The translations under genes and the position numbers were made by a program. The notes beneath the pieces are model-generated. The model worked only from the letters and a program-made list of their open reading frames with translations, searched no databases and had not been told where the DNA came from. Positions 9,280-17,209 of a stretch of 64,000 nucleotides of DNA are shown piece after piece. Each line of letters opens with the position of its first letter. Position 1 is the stretch's first letter. Source of the stretch: Myxococcales bacterium (lineage in GTDB: Bacteria > Myxococcota > Myxococcia > Myxococcales > Myxococcaceae); contig JACPVI010000082.1 of NCBI GenBank assembly GCA_016191815.1, positions 1 through 64,000 of the forward strand, given 5' to 3'.

Positions 9280-10292
9280 GCCCGGCTGGAAAGCTGTTCG
9301 TGGCGTTGGTCGCGGCCTCCGCGATCGGCTGCGCGCGGGCACCGCCGCCCAAGCGCGAGCCGGTGGAGGTGAGGCCTCCCTCGCCGGAGGAACAGCTCCG
9401 CAAGTTGGCCCGCAGGGCCTATGCCGCACTGGCAGAGGGCGAGCTGGAGTCCTGGGCGGGACATGCCGCCGGCGACGCCCACGTCTTCGGCCTGGGACCT
9501 GGCGATGCCTACGTCCGCCCGGAGAGCTGCGTCGAGGAGGCGCGCCGCCAGCTCATTCCAATCGGGCTGGTCGGCGATTCGCTCCACGCCAAGGGCTCGG
9601 AGGTGAAGGTCGGGGTGGCTCCCGGCGGCCAATCGGCGTGGCTGTGGGACTTTCCGGTGATGGAGCAGCGAGGCGAGGGAGGCGTGAAGGGGCGGTGGAA
9701 GGTCCGCCTCACCGCCCACGCCTACCTCGACGGAAAATCCTGGCGGCTGGACGCCGTACACGCCTCGGTGGGCTACCCGAATGAGGATCTGTACCGGCCG
9801 AGTGCGGGAGAGAACCTGGGGGCCCCGGCCGAGCTTTCCAACGACGTCCCGCCCGATGCCGAGCCGCTGGTGGAAGGAGTGAAGCGATTGGTGGGCGACC
9901 CGAAGCTCAAGATCGAGCGGACCTCCGATCGGGACGAGGTGGTGCTCATCGGCACCGACGCGGCCGAGGTGTTCGAGGGCGGGAAGAGCTTCAAGGAGTG
10001 GGCGCGCGCGCAGCTCCCTCAGCTCGAGAAGGCGGTCTTCAGCATGAAGCTCGCTCCCGGGGTGCGGGCGAGGGTGGCGCCGAGCGGCGAGACGGGCTGG
10101 GTGGCGGGCAACGTGGTGCTCACGCTCGGCACGGGGAAGAAGGCCCTCACCCTCCCGCCGTTCCGCGGCCTGTTCATCTTCCTCCGCGATGGAGAGGAAT
10201 GGAGCTTGGTCTCGGACCACCAATCAGTCGGCGTCCCCACCGACCTGAGGCAGCCGCTCGCGGTGGAGGGCCCGGACGCGGGGGAGCCCTAG
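9276..10292 (+). CDS. Lipoprotein with two SnoaL-like domains
   Basis: The start is a TTG that overlaps the treZ stop (TTGA) and is preceded by GGAGG. The 338-residue product has a lipoprotein signal ending in ASAIGC. Two similar alpha+beta units follow, about 30-170 and 185-335; each has an N-terminal helix (RKLARRAYAALAEGE and EWARAQLPQLEKAV), a beta sheet and a closing W-x-L-x-x-x-H strand, as in SnoaL/NTF2-like folds. No catalytic role can be assigned. Coupling to treZ suggests shared expression rather than shared chemistry. Confidence 0.75.
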   Translation: MSPAGKLFVALVAASAIGCARAPPPKREPVEVRPPSPEEQLRKLARRAYAALAEGELESWAGHAAGDAHVFGLGPGDAYVRPESCVEEARRQLIPIGLVGDSLHAKGSEVKVGVAPGGQSAWLWDFPVMEQRGEGGVKGRWKVRLTAHAYLDGKSWRLDAVHASVGYPNEDLYRPSAGENLGAPAELSNDVPPDAEPLVEGVKRLVGDPKLKIERTSDRDEVVLIGTDAAEVFEGGKSFKEWARAQLPQLEKAVFSMKLAPGVRARVAPSGETGWVAGNVVLTLGTGKKALTLPPFRGLFIFLRDGEEWSLVSDHQSVGVPTDLRQPLAVEGPDAGEP

Positions 10293-10299
10293 TTTCGGC

Positions 10300-10863
10300 T
10301 CACCCAAACAGGAGCGGGAGCGGAAGGGTGAAGCCCGGTACCACGTCCTCTCCGTCCAGGGCGTCTTCGCCCTCGAGGATTCGCATCTGTCCTCCGGGGC
10401 GGAAGACGTGGACCCTTCGCGGGCGCGGGTAGATGAACCACAAAAGCCTAACGCCCGCGGTGAGGTAGTCGCGCAGCTTCTCCGCCAGGACCTCTGCCGA
10501 GTCGCTGGGAGAGATGACTTCCGCCACCAGGTCCGGAGCCACCGGCCAGAATCCTTCCTCCGGCATCGGCGAGGCCGAAACCCGCGCCTTGGAGACGAAC
10601 GCTTGGTCCGGCCCGCGAATGACGTCCGGGTTGCGGCGCAGGATGAACCCGGTGTTGAGAACGACTTCGCCAAGCCCGTGCCGGCGGACGAACGGCCCCA
10701 GGTGCTCTGCGAGCCGGCTGTCCGTTTTTCCGTGCACTCCCCCGGTGGGCGGCATTGGAACGACCCTCCCGTTCGCCAGCTCGAAGTCCTTGCCCTCGTA
10801 GAGCCGGTAGAACTCCTCGGCCGTGAGCAGTCGGCTGCCTGGTTGCTCCTGTGGCGCGTCCAT
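10300..10863 (-). CDS. Uma2 family (DUF820) PD-(D/E)xK endonuclease-like protein
   Basis: The 187-residue protein matches the Uma2 family: LTAEEFYRL near the start, FELANGRVV, then the nuclease-like core with PDQAFVSK, PDLVAEVISPSD and EKLRDYLTAGVRLLWFIYP. These Asp, Glu and Lys residues fit a PD-(D/E)xK site. The family is abundant in cyanobacteria and myxobacteria and its substrate is unknown. ATG 10863 is preferred to a TTG nine bases upstream because a TATCTT hexamer ends seven bases before it. It converges on the SnoaL lipoprotein gene, seven bases apart. Confidence 0.85.
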   Translation of the reverse strand: MDAPQEQPGSRLLTAEEFYRLYEGKDFELANGRVVPMPPTGGVHGKTDSRLAEHLGPFVRRHGLGEVVLNTGFILRRNPDVIRGPDQAFVSKARVSASPMPEEGFWPVAPDLVAEVISPSDSAEVLAEKLRDYLTAGVRLLWFIYPRPRRVHVFRPGGQMRILEGEDALDGEDVVPGFTLPLPLLFG

Positions 10864-10870
10864 TGGCCTC

Positions 10871-10876
10871 AAGATA
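10871..10876 (-). promoter_or_regulatory. -10-like hexamer TATCTT before the Uma2 gene
   Basis: TATCTT on the minus strand ends seven bases before ATG 10863, and no Shine-Dalgarno is present. The arrangement fits a leaderless transcript. No -35 element was recognised. Confidence 0.35.
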
Positions 10877-10888
10877 GCGCCTCGCCGC

Positions 10889-11167
10889 TCAGCCCGCCTC
10901 CAGCAGGCGGCGCCTGAACCGCGTTGTGCTGCCGAGGGTTTCGACCGCGGCCAGCTTGCGCACCAGGACGTTGCGCGAGGCCATGCGCTGAACGCCCACT
11001 GCGAGGGCGATGGTGACCACCGCCGGCAGGCCCTCCGGCACCACCGCCACCGCCAGGGAGATGGAGACCCACACCAACTCCACGCCGGGAACGCCTCGGA
11101 GGGCGCCCACTGCCGCGACCAGGGCGACCACTCCCAGGCACCACGCCATCAACGAGCGGCTGAGCAT
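10889..11167 (-). pseudogene. Remnant of a P-type cation-transporting ATPase (P2-like)
   Basis: The 92-codon frame contains the membrane block of P2-type ATPases: a helix, then [33 protein letters not shown] and AVETLGSTT. In intact pumps the last motif is followed within a few residues by the phosphorylated DKTGT; here it runs into [10 protein letters not shown] and stops. The actuator domain, phosphorylation site, nucleotide domain and remaining helices are absent, so it cannot pump ions. It starts 10 bases after the stop of the TreT-YHS gene. YHS domains occur at the front of some heavy-metal P-type pumps, so the stub and the fused YHS may be parts of one lost gene. Confidence 0.8.
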
Positions 11168-11176
11168 GGCCCTGCA

Positions 11177-12622
11177 TCAGGCGGGACCTGGCGCGCCGGC
11201 TCCCACCGCGCCGACCGCCGCGAGGTACCTCTCCGGTCGATGGAGGAAGGTCAGATGGCAAAGCTCGGAGCAGAAGCCAAACCGCCTGCCGTGGACTTCC
11301 GCGGTGAGCGGCGGCTCCTCGCCAAGGGACATCCCGCACACCGGGTCTCGACCCGCCGCGAGGTGCGCCGGCCGGGAGACCGCCTTGCCTCCCCAAAGCT
11401 TCCGCAGCAGCGACAGCTCGTTGAGCACCAGCCTGGGCAATAGGAAGTGCTCGCGCACTCTTTGCCGGCCGCTCTCGCCCAGCCGCCGGGCCCGCTCCGG
11501 GTCACCGAGCAGCGCCACCATCGCCTGTGCGCACTCCTCCACCGAGTCGACCAGAATCCCCCCAACTCCGTCCGCCATCTGGAGCGGGATGCCTCCGGTA
11601 CGGCCGGCCACCACCGGAGTGCCCTTCCACATCGACTCCGACACCACCAGGCCGAAGCCCTCGCGGATGGACTTCTGCACCACCACGTCCGAGAGCGTCT
11701 GGAAGGCGTTCACCTCCACGTTGCCGACGCCCACCAGGTTGGTGAAGACGTGAACCCTGGGGTCGCGCCGGGAGAGCTCGGCCAGCTCGCGGTAGACCTT
11801 CCACCCCTCCGGGTCGTCGAGGGCGAAGGAGCCCACCAGCGCGAGCTGGAGCCCGCTCACCGCCTCGCGCGCCATCCGGTAGGCGGCGACCACCCCTAGG
11901 GGGTCCTTCCACGGATCGAAGCGGGACACTTGGGTGATGAGCGGCCGGTCGGTGCGCACGCCGATCCACTCCAGGATGCGCTGGGCAGTGCCCTCCTCGA
12001 GCGTGAGGTTCTTCGGGCTCAGGGGATCGATCGCCGGAGGGACGAGCTGCACCGGCGAGATGGGGAAGTCGGGAGGGACGAAGTCCCCGAGGGTGAAGAT
12101 GGCGGCGTCGTATGCCCGCAGGAAGGGACGGAGGAATTCCCACACAGGAGGGTGCGGGTTGGAGGTGTCGATGTGGCAGCGCCAGATCCACTTCGCCTCG
12201 CCCTTGCCGCGAAACTCGGGCAAGGCTGCGGGCTGCGGATCGTGCACGAACACGAAGTCGTACTCCTCGGTGAAGGCGGCGGCGTTGAGCCGCGAGTTTT
12301 CGAGGTAGGTGGATTGCTCGGCTTGGCTGAGCGCGCGGGGCGCTCCCTGCAGCCCGTTGTGGATGAGCTTGGTGACCTGGAAGAACGACTCCCCGCCGCT
12401 GACGATGCGCCAGTGAGCGATCAGCCCGAGGTCGTTCAGCAATGGCACCACCGAGCGGAGCAGCTCGGAGACGCCTCCCCCGTAGGGCGTGGCGTTCACG
12501 TGGAGCACTCGCGCGCCGCGGAGCGGCCCCGCCTCCCTCCTGAGCCCATCGAGAAGGGCGTCGGGCGCGATCCCGCGGTAGGACTCCAGCTGCCTCTCAC
12601 CCACGTCCACCAGGTCGAGCAC
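11177..12622 (-). CDS. treT: TreT-like trehalose synthase (GT4) fused to a C-terminal YHS domain
   Basis: The start is set at GTG 12622, preceded by GGAGGG, giving VLDLVDVGERQLESY as in TreT relatives; upstream sequence is Arg/Pro-rich and unlike the family. Residues 1-410 are a GT-B fold GT4 enzyme: HVNATPYGGGVSELL (N-terminal loop), VSRFDPWKDP and REGFGLVVSE (donor-binding). TreT joins an NDP-glucose to glucose to form trehalose. Residues about 424-470 form a YHS domain with DPVCGM (Cys429) and FCSELC, a metal-binding unit usually found in metal transporters. The total is 481 residues. The domain fusion and the adjacent ATPase stub are unusual. Confidence 0.85.
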   Translation of the reverse strand: MLDLVDVGERQLESYRGIAPDALLDGLRREAGPLRGARVLHVNATPYGGGVSELLRSVVPLLNDLGLIAHWRIVSGGESFFQVTKLIHNGLQGAPRALSQAEQSTYLENSRLNAAAFTEEYDFVFVHDPQPAALPEFRGKGEAKWIWRCHIDTSNPHPPVWEFLRPFLRAYDAAIFTLGDFVPPDFPISPVQLVPPAIDPLSPKNLTLEEGTAQRILEWIGVRTDRPLITQVSRFDPWKDPLGVVAAYRMAREAVSGLQLALVGSFALDDPEGWKVYRELAELSRRDPRVHVFTNLVGVGNVEVNAFQTLSDVVVQKSIREGFGLVVSESMWKGTPVVAGRTGGIPLQMADGVGGILVDSVEECAQAMVALLGDPERARRLGESGRQRVREHFLLPRLVLNELSLLRKLWGGKAVSRPAHLAAGRDPVCGMSLGEEPPLTAEVHGRRFGFCSELCHLTFLHRPERYLAAVGAVGAGAPGPA

Positions 12623-12799
12623 CGATCCCTCCACCTCGCCAAGGCACCATGCGCATCGGCGCCGGCCGGGGCAGCTGTGCGGCCCTGGAGCTGCCGCCCG
12701 CTCCCCGAAACGGACGGCTGCCCTGCGCCCGGCCGGGCTGACGGCGCTTGCCCGGTCCCCTTCGCGCCCACAGCTTGAGCGGGCGAAAGGAGAAGAGCC

Positions 12800-13015
12800 A
12801 TGGCGGACCGGGATTGGGGGCACTGCATGCACTGCCGATATTTCGCGAGCCCGGCGAGAGTGCCGATGGCCGCCGAGGAGGCGCGCTGCGAGCAGCCGGA
12901 GCTGTCGCGCTACCAGCTCAAGGTGTTCGGCGCCAGCGGGTGCAATGGCTGGGAGCTGAGGCCTTCGCTCAGGGCGGCAGCGCAGCCAGAGGCCAGTGAG
13001 GCGGCGGCACCATGA
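12800..13015 (+). CDS. Small cysteine-rich protein (71 aa), possible metal site
   Basis: The protein starts after AAAGGAGAAGAGCC and overlaps the UspA gene by four bases (ATGA). Four cysteines occur as CMHC near residue 9, RCEQPEL near 30 and SGCNGWE near 48, a spacing compatible with one bound zinc or iron. Conserved-looking aromatic and Gly residues around the third and fourth Cys suggest a folded mini-domain. The Ala/Glu-rich tail is probably disordered. The family was not recognised; coupling to UspA suggests a stress-related role. Confidence 0.7.
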   Translation: MADRDWGHCMHCRYFASPARVPMAAEEARCEQPELSRYQLKVFGASGCNGWELRPSLRAAAQPEASEAAAP

Positions 13016-13434
13016 AGCGGCTGCTGGTGGCGGTGGACGGCTCGGAGCCCTCGCACCACGCGGTGCGCTACGCCGCCGCCCTGGCAGCGCCTTTCAAGGC
13101 CGAGATGACCCTGGCCTACGTGGTCACTCCGGTGGCGTACCCGTCGGAGTTCTACGGCATCACCACCGTCGATCTGGACCAGGCGATGAGCCGCTTCGGG
13201 AAGGCGGTGCTGGAGGAGGCCCAAAGGATCGCCAGGGAGGCGGGGGCCCAGGCGCGCACCCAGCTGCTCCTCGGCTCTCCGGCGGAGGCGCTGGCGGACG
13301 CGGCGGACGCCGGCGGCTTCGACCTGGTGGTGGTGGGAAACCGCGGGCGCGGAGCGGTGGCCAGGGTGCTCCTGGGGAGCGTCTCCGACCGGCTGGTGCA
13401 CATCTGCAGGAAGCCGGTCCTGGTGGTCCGCTGA
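13012..13434 (+). CDS. Universal stress protein, UspA family
   Basis: The 140-residue single-domain protein begins MKRLLVAVDGSE and has the ATP-binding signature GNRGRGAVARVLLGSVSD, matching G-x2-G-x9-G-S. It should therefore be an ATP-binding Usp. Such proteins are induced under starvation or oxidative stress. It is translationally coupled to the small Cys-rich protein upstream and ends four bases from the convergent rtcB. Confidence 0.93.
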   Translation: MKRLLVAVDGSEPSHHAVRYAAALAAPFKAEMTLAYVVTPVAYPSEFYGITTVDLDQAMSRFGKAVLEEAQRIAREAGAQARTQLLLGSPAEALADAADAGGFDLVVVGNRGRGAVARVLLGSVSDRLVHICRKPVLVVR

Positions 13435-13438
13435 CCCG

Positions 13439-14872
13439 TCAGCCCTTGAGCACACCGAGCGGCCTGAGCCGGGCGACCTTGGTCGCCACCCCGGCCCGGT
13501 GCACCACCTCCACTACGCGCTCCACGTCCTTGTAGGCCACCGGCGCCTCCTCGGCGAGCTCCGCGTTGGAAGGGCAGCGCACCACGATTCCTCGGGTCTC
13601 CAGCTCTCTGCGCAGCACTTCTCCGCGCACCTGGCGCTTCGCCGCGCTCCGGCTCATCGCTCGGCCGGCGCCGTGGCAGGTGCTGGAGAACGAGATGTCC
13701 GCCGAGGCGTCGGTGCCCACCAGCACGAACGAGGAGGTTCCCATGCTGCCGGGGATGAACACCGGCTGGCCTACTCCCCGGTAGGCGGGCGGAATCTCCT
13801 GGCTGGAGGGGCCGAAGGCGCGCGTCGCCCCCTTGCGGTGGATGCACAGCTCCCTTCCTCCGTAGCGTTCCAGCTTGGCGATGTTGTGGGCCACGTCGTA
13901 GACCACCCGGAGCCGTGCGCCCTCTTTGCCCAGCACCCGGCCGAACACCTCGCGGGCGCGGTGAGTGAGCACCTGCCGATTGGACCAAGCGAAGTTGGCC
14001 GCCGCGCACATCGCCGCGAAGTAGCGCTGGCCCTCGGGCGAGGAGAAGGGCGCGCAGGCGAGCTGCCGGTCAGGCAGGGTGAGGCCATGCCGCGCCAGCG
14101 ACTGGTCCATCGACCGCACGTAGTCGGTGCAGATCTGGTGTCCCAGCCCCCGGGAGCCGGTGTGGATGAGGAGGGTGACCTGTCCCTCCGCGAGCCCGAG
14201 CGAACGCGCCGCGCCCAGGTCGAACACCTCGTCCACCGACTGCACCTCCAGGAAGTGGTTGCCGCCCCCGAGGGTGCCGAGCTGGTCCGCGCCGCGCTGC
14301 TTGGCCCTCTCGGAGACGCAGCCGGCCTCGGCTCCGGAGAGGCTCCCCCGCGACTCGATCAGCTCGAGATCCTCCTCGAGTCCCAGTCCCAGCTCCCGCA
14401 CCAGGTAGGGCACGCCTTCTTCGAGGACCCGGTCCAGCTCCCCGTGCGAGAGCGAGAGCCGTCCGTGACGGCCGTAGCCGGTGGGCACGCTCCGGCTCAG
14501 CTCGTGGACCACCTGCTCCAGCCGGTCGTCCAGCTCCTCCCGGCGAAGCTCGCAGGCGAGCAGCCGGACGCCACAGTTGATGTCGAAGCCGATGCCGCCC
14601 GGGGAGATGACTCCGTCCGGGAGCACCGTGCCCGCCACCCCTCCCACCGGGAAGCCGTAGCCCTCGTGCATGTCCGGCATCCCGATCGCCTGGCGGGTGA
14701 TGCCCGGCAGCGTCGCCACGTTGACCAGCTGCTCGAGGCTCTTGTCCCGGCGGATCTGCTCCAGGAGCGCTGCGTCCGCCAAGACCCGGGCGGGGACGCG
14801 CATGTCCTCGCGGAAGCTCTTGTCCACCTCGTACATCACCGGGCCGATCTGCTTGAGCGGTGGGGGTCCCAT
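13439..14872 (-). CDS. rtcB: RNA-splicing ligase RtcB
   Basis: The 477-residue protein is a complete RtcB. It has GMPDMHEGYGFPVGG, the metal site GFDINCGVRL (Asp97, Cys100), GGGNHFLEV, and CHGAGRAMSR, which carries the histidine that is guanylylated. RtcB joins RNA 2',3'-cyclic phosphate or 3'-phosphate ends to 5'-OH ends using GTP and Mn2+. Archease lies six bases upstream in the same operon, as in many genomes. No rtcR or rtcA is present here, so regulation by the usual sigma54 activator cannot be shown from this window. Confidence 0.95.
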   Translation of the reverse strand: MGPPPLKQIGPVMYEVDKSFREDMRVPARVLADAALLEQIRRDKSLEQLVNVATLPGITRQAIGMPDMHEGYGFPVGGVAGTVLPDGVISPGGIGFDINCGVRLLACELRREELDDRLEQVVHELSRSVPTGYGRHGRLSLSHGELDRVLEEGVPYLVRELGLGLEEDLELIESRGSLSGAEAGCVSERAKQRGADQLGTLGGGNHFLEVQSVDEVFDLGAARSLGLAEGQVTLLIHTGSRGLGHQICTDYVRSMDQSLARHGLTLPDRQLACAPFSSPEGQRYFAAMCAAANFAWSNRQVLTHRAREVFGRVLGKEGARLRVVYDVAHNIAKLERYGGRELCIHRKGATRAFGPSSQEIPPAYRGVGQPVFIPGSMGTSSFVLVGTDASADISFSSTCHGAGRAMSRSAAKRQVRGEVLRRELETRGIVVRCPSNAELAEEAPVAYKDVERVVEVVHRAGVATKVARLRPLGVLKG

Positions 14873-14878
14873 GTCGCC

Positions 14879-15313
14879 TCACACGTCCAGGACCAGCGTC
14901 GCCGAGTAGCCGCCGGGCCCTTCGGAGATCTCCAGCCGGTGGAAGGTGGCCGCCTTCACCGCGGTGCGCAGCGAGTCGGGCTCCGCCCCCCGCACCCGTG
15001 CCGAGAGCGCGCCTCCCTCCACTCGCTCCACCTCCAGCTCCGAGTACACCTTCTTCCGCGTCTCCGAGAGGAAGATCAGCTCGTTCACGAAGTCCGCGAG
15101 CAGCGTCTGTCGGTCCGGCGCCTCGAGCTGCACCCTCTCGGCCTGCCCCTTGGGCACAGGCGGCTCACCGGCTAGCAGCTCGGCCAGGGCTCTCCCCGCC
15201 TCGGCGAACAGCCCCTCGAGGCTCGGCGCTTCCAGGCGCACGAGCACCTCCCCGGTGTGCTCCTCGAACGAGTGGCGGGGCCTCCGCTCGGCTTGCTGGT
15301 TGGGACCGGCCAT
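14879..15313 (-). CDS. Archease, RtcB cofactor
   Basis: The protein (144 residues from ATG 15313) matches archease: an N-terminal FEEHTGEVLVRLEA, a central EAPDRQTLLADFVNELIFLSE and the C-terminal VKAATFHRLEI followed by TLVLDV. Archease speeds RtcB guanylylation and multiple turnover. Another ATG at 15328 is possible; 15313 is preferred because a GGGGGTGG lies just upstream. It is the promoter-proximal gene of the archease-rtcB pair. Confidence 0.88.
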   Translation of the reverse strand: MAGPNQQAERRPRHSFEEHTGEVLVRLEAPSLEGLFAEAGRALAELLAGEPPVPKGQAERVQLEAPDRQTLLADFVNELIFLSETRKKVYSELEVERVEGGALSARVRGAEPDSLRTAVKAATFHRLEISEGPGGYSATLVLDV

Positions 15314-15377
15314 GCGACCCACCCCCATCTTGCACCACCGGCGCTGCCGTCTCCACGTTGCTCATGGAGGAGTTCAA

Positions 15378-15746
15378 ATGCCGAAAACACGGGAGATCGA
15401 TCGCCCGCGCTGGCCCGAGTTCCTGCACAGGCTCTCCGAGCTCGAGCAGGACAAGCCGGTGCGCGTGCAGGTGGCGGGCCCCGAGCTCGGCAACCAGCCT
15501 CTCGGCCAGCACCTGTCGCTGGTGGGGATCGACGTGGAAGAGGCTGGCCAGGCGCTGGGGGCGATCGACCTCACCTTCGCGACGGAGAAAGGGCCGTTCA
15601 GGCACCAGGTGGCGCGGCCGGAGCACGTCTACCTCGAGGAGAACGACGCCGGGCAGCTGGTGTGCCTGGACATCGAGGACCGCGACGAGATGAAGACGCT
15701 GGTGTACTTCGAGGAGCTGCCCAAGCTCGAGGCGCTCGCGCCCTGA
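15378..15746 (+). CDS. DUF5335 family small protein
   Basis: The 122-residue soluble protein starts MPKTREIDRPRWPEFLHRL after a perfect GGAGGAG. It has LSLVGIDVEE, an acidic centre, ARPEHVYLEEND and KTLVYFEELPKLE, resembling DUF5335 proteins of actinobacteria and deltaproteobacteria. There is no known activity. It is divergent from archease and sits 34 bases upstream of the amino-acid permease. Confidence 0.7.
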   Translation: MPKTREIDRPRWPEFLHRLSELEQDKPVRVQVAGPELGNQPLGQHLSLVGIDVEEAGQALGAIDLTFATEKGPFRHQVARPEHVYLEENDAGQLVCLDIEDRDEMKTLVYFEELPKLEALAP

Positions 15747-15768
15747 TCTCGCCCGGCCCGCGGTCTGC

Positions 15769-15774
15769 TACAAC
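15769..15774 (+). promoter_or_regulatory. -10-like hexamer TACAAC before the permease
   Basis: TACAAC ends six bases before the GTG at 15781, and no Shine-Dalgarno is present. It is a candidate leaderless start; no -35 was recognised. Confidence 0.3.
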
Positions 15775-15780
15775 GCCCGG

Positions 15781-17205
15781 GTGGGGATCGAACGCGATCA
15801 GCAGCTCCAGGCGGATCAGGCCCAGCTCCAACGGCTGGGATACGCCCAGCAGCTCCTGCGGGACATGGGCGGCTTTTCGAACTTCGCGGTCTCGTTCTCG
15901 ATCATCTCCATCCTCACCGGGGCGGTGACCCTCTACGGCCACGGCCTTCGCTTCGGAGGCCCCTTCGTGATGAGCGTGGGCTGGCCCCTGGTGACGGTGA
16001 TGACGCTGGCGGTGGCGGCGAGCCTCGCCCAGCTCGCCAGCTCCTTTCCCACCGCGGGGGCGCTCTACCACTGGGCGGCGATGCTCGGTGGGCCTGGCCC
16101 CGGCTACCTCACCGCCTGGCTCAACAGCATCGGCCAGTTCGCCATCACCGCGGGCATCGACTATGGCCTCTCGGAGTTCGTCGCGGCGATGCTGGGCTGG
16201 CCCTCCGATCGCCAGCACGTGCTGCCGATCTATGCGGTGATCCTCGTCTCCCACGCCGTGCTGAACCACGTGGGGGTGCGGGCAGTTTCGCTGCTGAATT
16301 GGCTCTCTGCCTGGTACCACCTGGCGGGGGTGGCGCTGCTGGTGGGCGCGCTGCTCCTCCTCGCGCCCAAGCAGGACGCCTCCTTCCTGCTCACCAAGTT
16401 CACCTCCGAGGGCACCCTCTACCCGTACGGCTTCCTGGTCGCGCTCCTCCAGGCGCAGTGGACCTTCACCGGCTACGACGCCAGCGCGCACGTCACCGAG
16501 GAGACGGTGGATCCGACCCGCAACGCCCCCTGGGGCATCTTCCTCTCGGTGGCGGTGAGCGGGGTGGCCGGCTACCTCATGCTGCTCGCGGTGACCCTGG
16601 CCATCGGCGATCTGTCTTCCACCGCGGCCGCGGGGAACCCGTTCATCCACGTCTTGCGGTCCGCGCTGGGCGAAGGGCTGGGCGGCGCGCTGGTCTGGCT
16701 GGTGATCGGCGCGATGTGGTTTTGCGGGCTGTCCTCCATCACCTCCAACTCGCGGATGCTGTTCGCCTTCGCCCGCGACGGCGGGCTGCCGGCCTCGCGG
16801 CACATCGCCAAGGTGTCCAGCCGCTTCCGGAGCCCGCATGTGGCGGTCTGGGTGTCGGCGGCGGCGGCGTTCGGAGTGGCCCTCTGGGCAGACGCCTACG
16901 CGGCGATGGTGGCCTTGAGCACCATCGCCCTCTACGCCTCGTACGCGGTGCCGATCGCCATCGGCCTGTGGGCCCGGCGAAGCGGGCGCTGGGCGAACCG
17001 GGGGCCGTGGGACCTCGGCCGCTACTCCGACCCGGTGAACGCCGTGGCCCTCGCCTGGGTGGCGGTGGTGACGGTGCTGTTCGTGCTGCCGCCCAACCAG
17101 CTCGCCGGCTACACCTTCGGCGGATGCCTTCTGTTGCTCGGCGCGCTCTGGCACCTCGCGGTGAGGCGGCGTTTCAAGGGCCCGGCAGTCTCGTGGGTCC
17201 GCTGA
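15781..17205 (+). CDS. Amino-acid/polyamine permease, APC superfamily
   Basis: The 474-residue integral membrane protein has about 12 helices. GGFSNFAVSFSIISILTGAVTLYG and SSFPTAGALYHWAAMLGGPGPGYL are hallmarks of the APC branch that carries GABA, choline and other amino acids. The consensus loop with TGYDASAHVTEET is present. It should import an amino acid or amine with a proton. The start is GTG. It converges with the vWA lipoprotein gene, four bases apart. Confidence 0.88.
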   Translation: MGIERDQQLQADQAQLQRLGYAQQLLRDMGGFSNFAVSFSIISILTGAVTLYGHGLRFGGPFVMSVGWPLVTVMTLAVAASLAQLASSFPTAGALYHWAAMLGGPGPGYLTAWLNSIGQFAITAGIDYGLSEFVAAMLGWPSDRQHVLPIYAVILVSHAVLNHVGVRAVSLLNWLSAWYHLAGVALLVGALLLLAPKQDASFLLTKFTSEGTLYPYGFLVALLQAQWTFTGYDASAHVTEETVDPTRNAPWGIFLSVAVSGVAGYLMLLAVTLAIGDLSSTAAAGNPFIHVLRSALGEGLGGALVWLVIGAMWFCGLSSITSNSRMLFAFARDGGLPASRHIAKVSSRFRSPHVAVWVSAAAAFGVALWADAYAAMVALSTIALYASYAVPIAIGLWARRSGRWANRGPWDLGRYSDPVNAVALAWVAVVTVLFVLPPNQLAGYTFGGCLLLLGALWHLAVRRRFKGPAVSWVR

Positions 17206-17209
17206 CTCG

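Noticed and set aside
12623-12832. N-terminal extension of the TreT-like protein
   Set aside because: The extra 70 residues are Arg/Pro/Gly-rich and unlike the family; GTG 12622 has a ribosome-binding site and the expected first residues.
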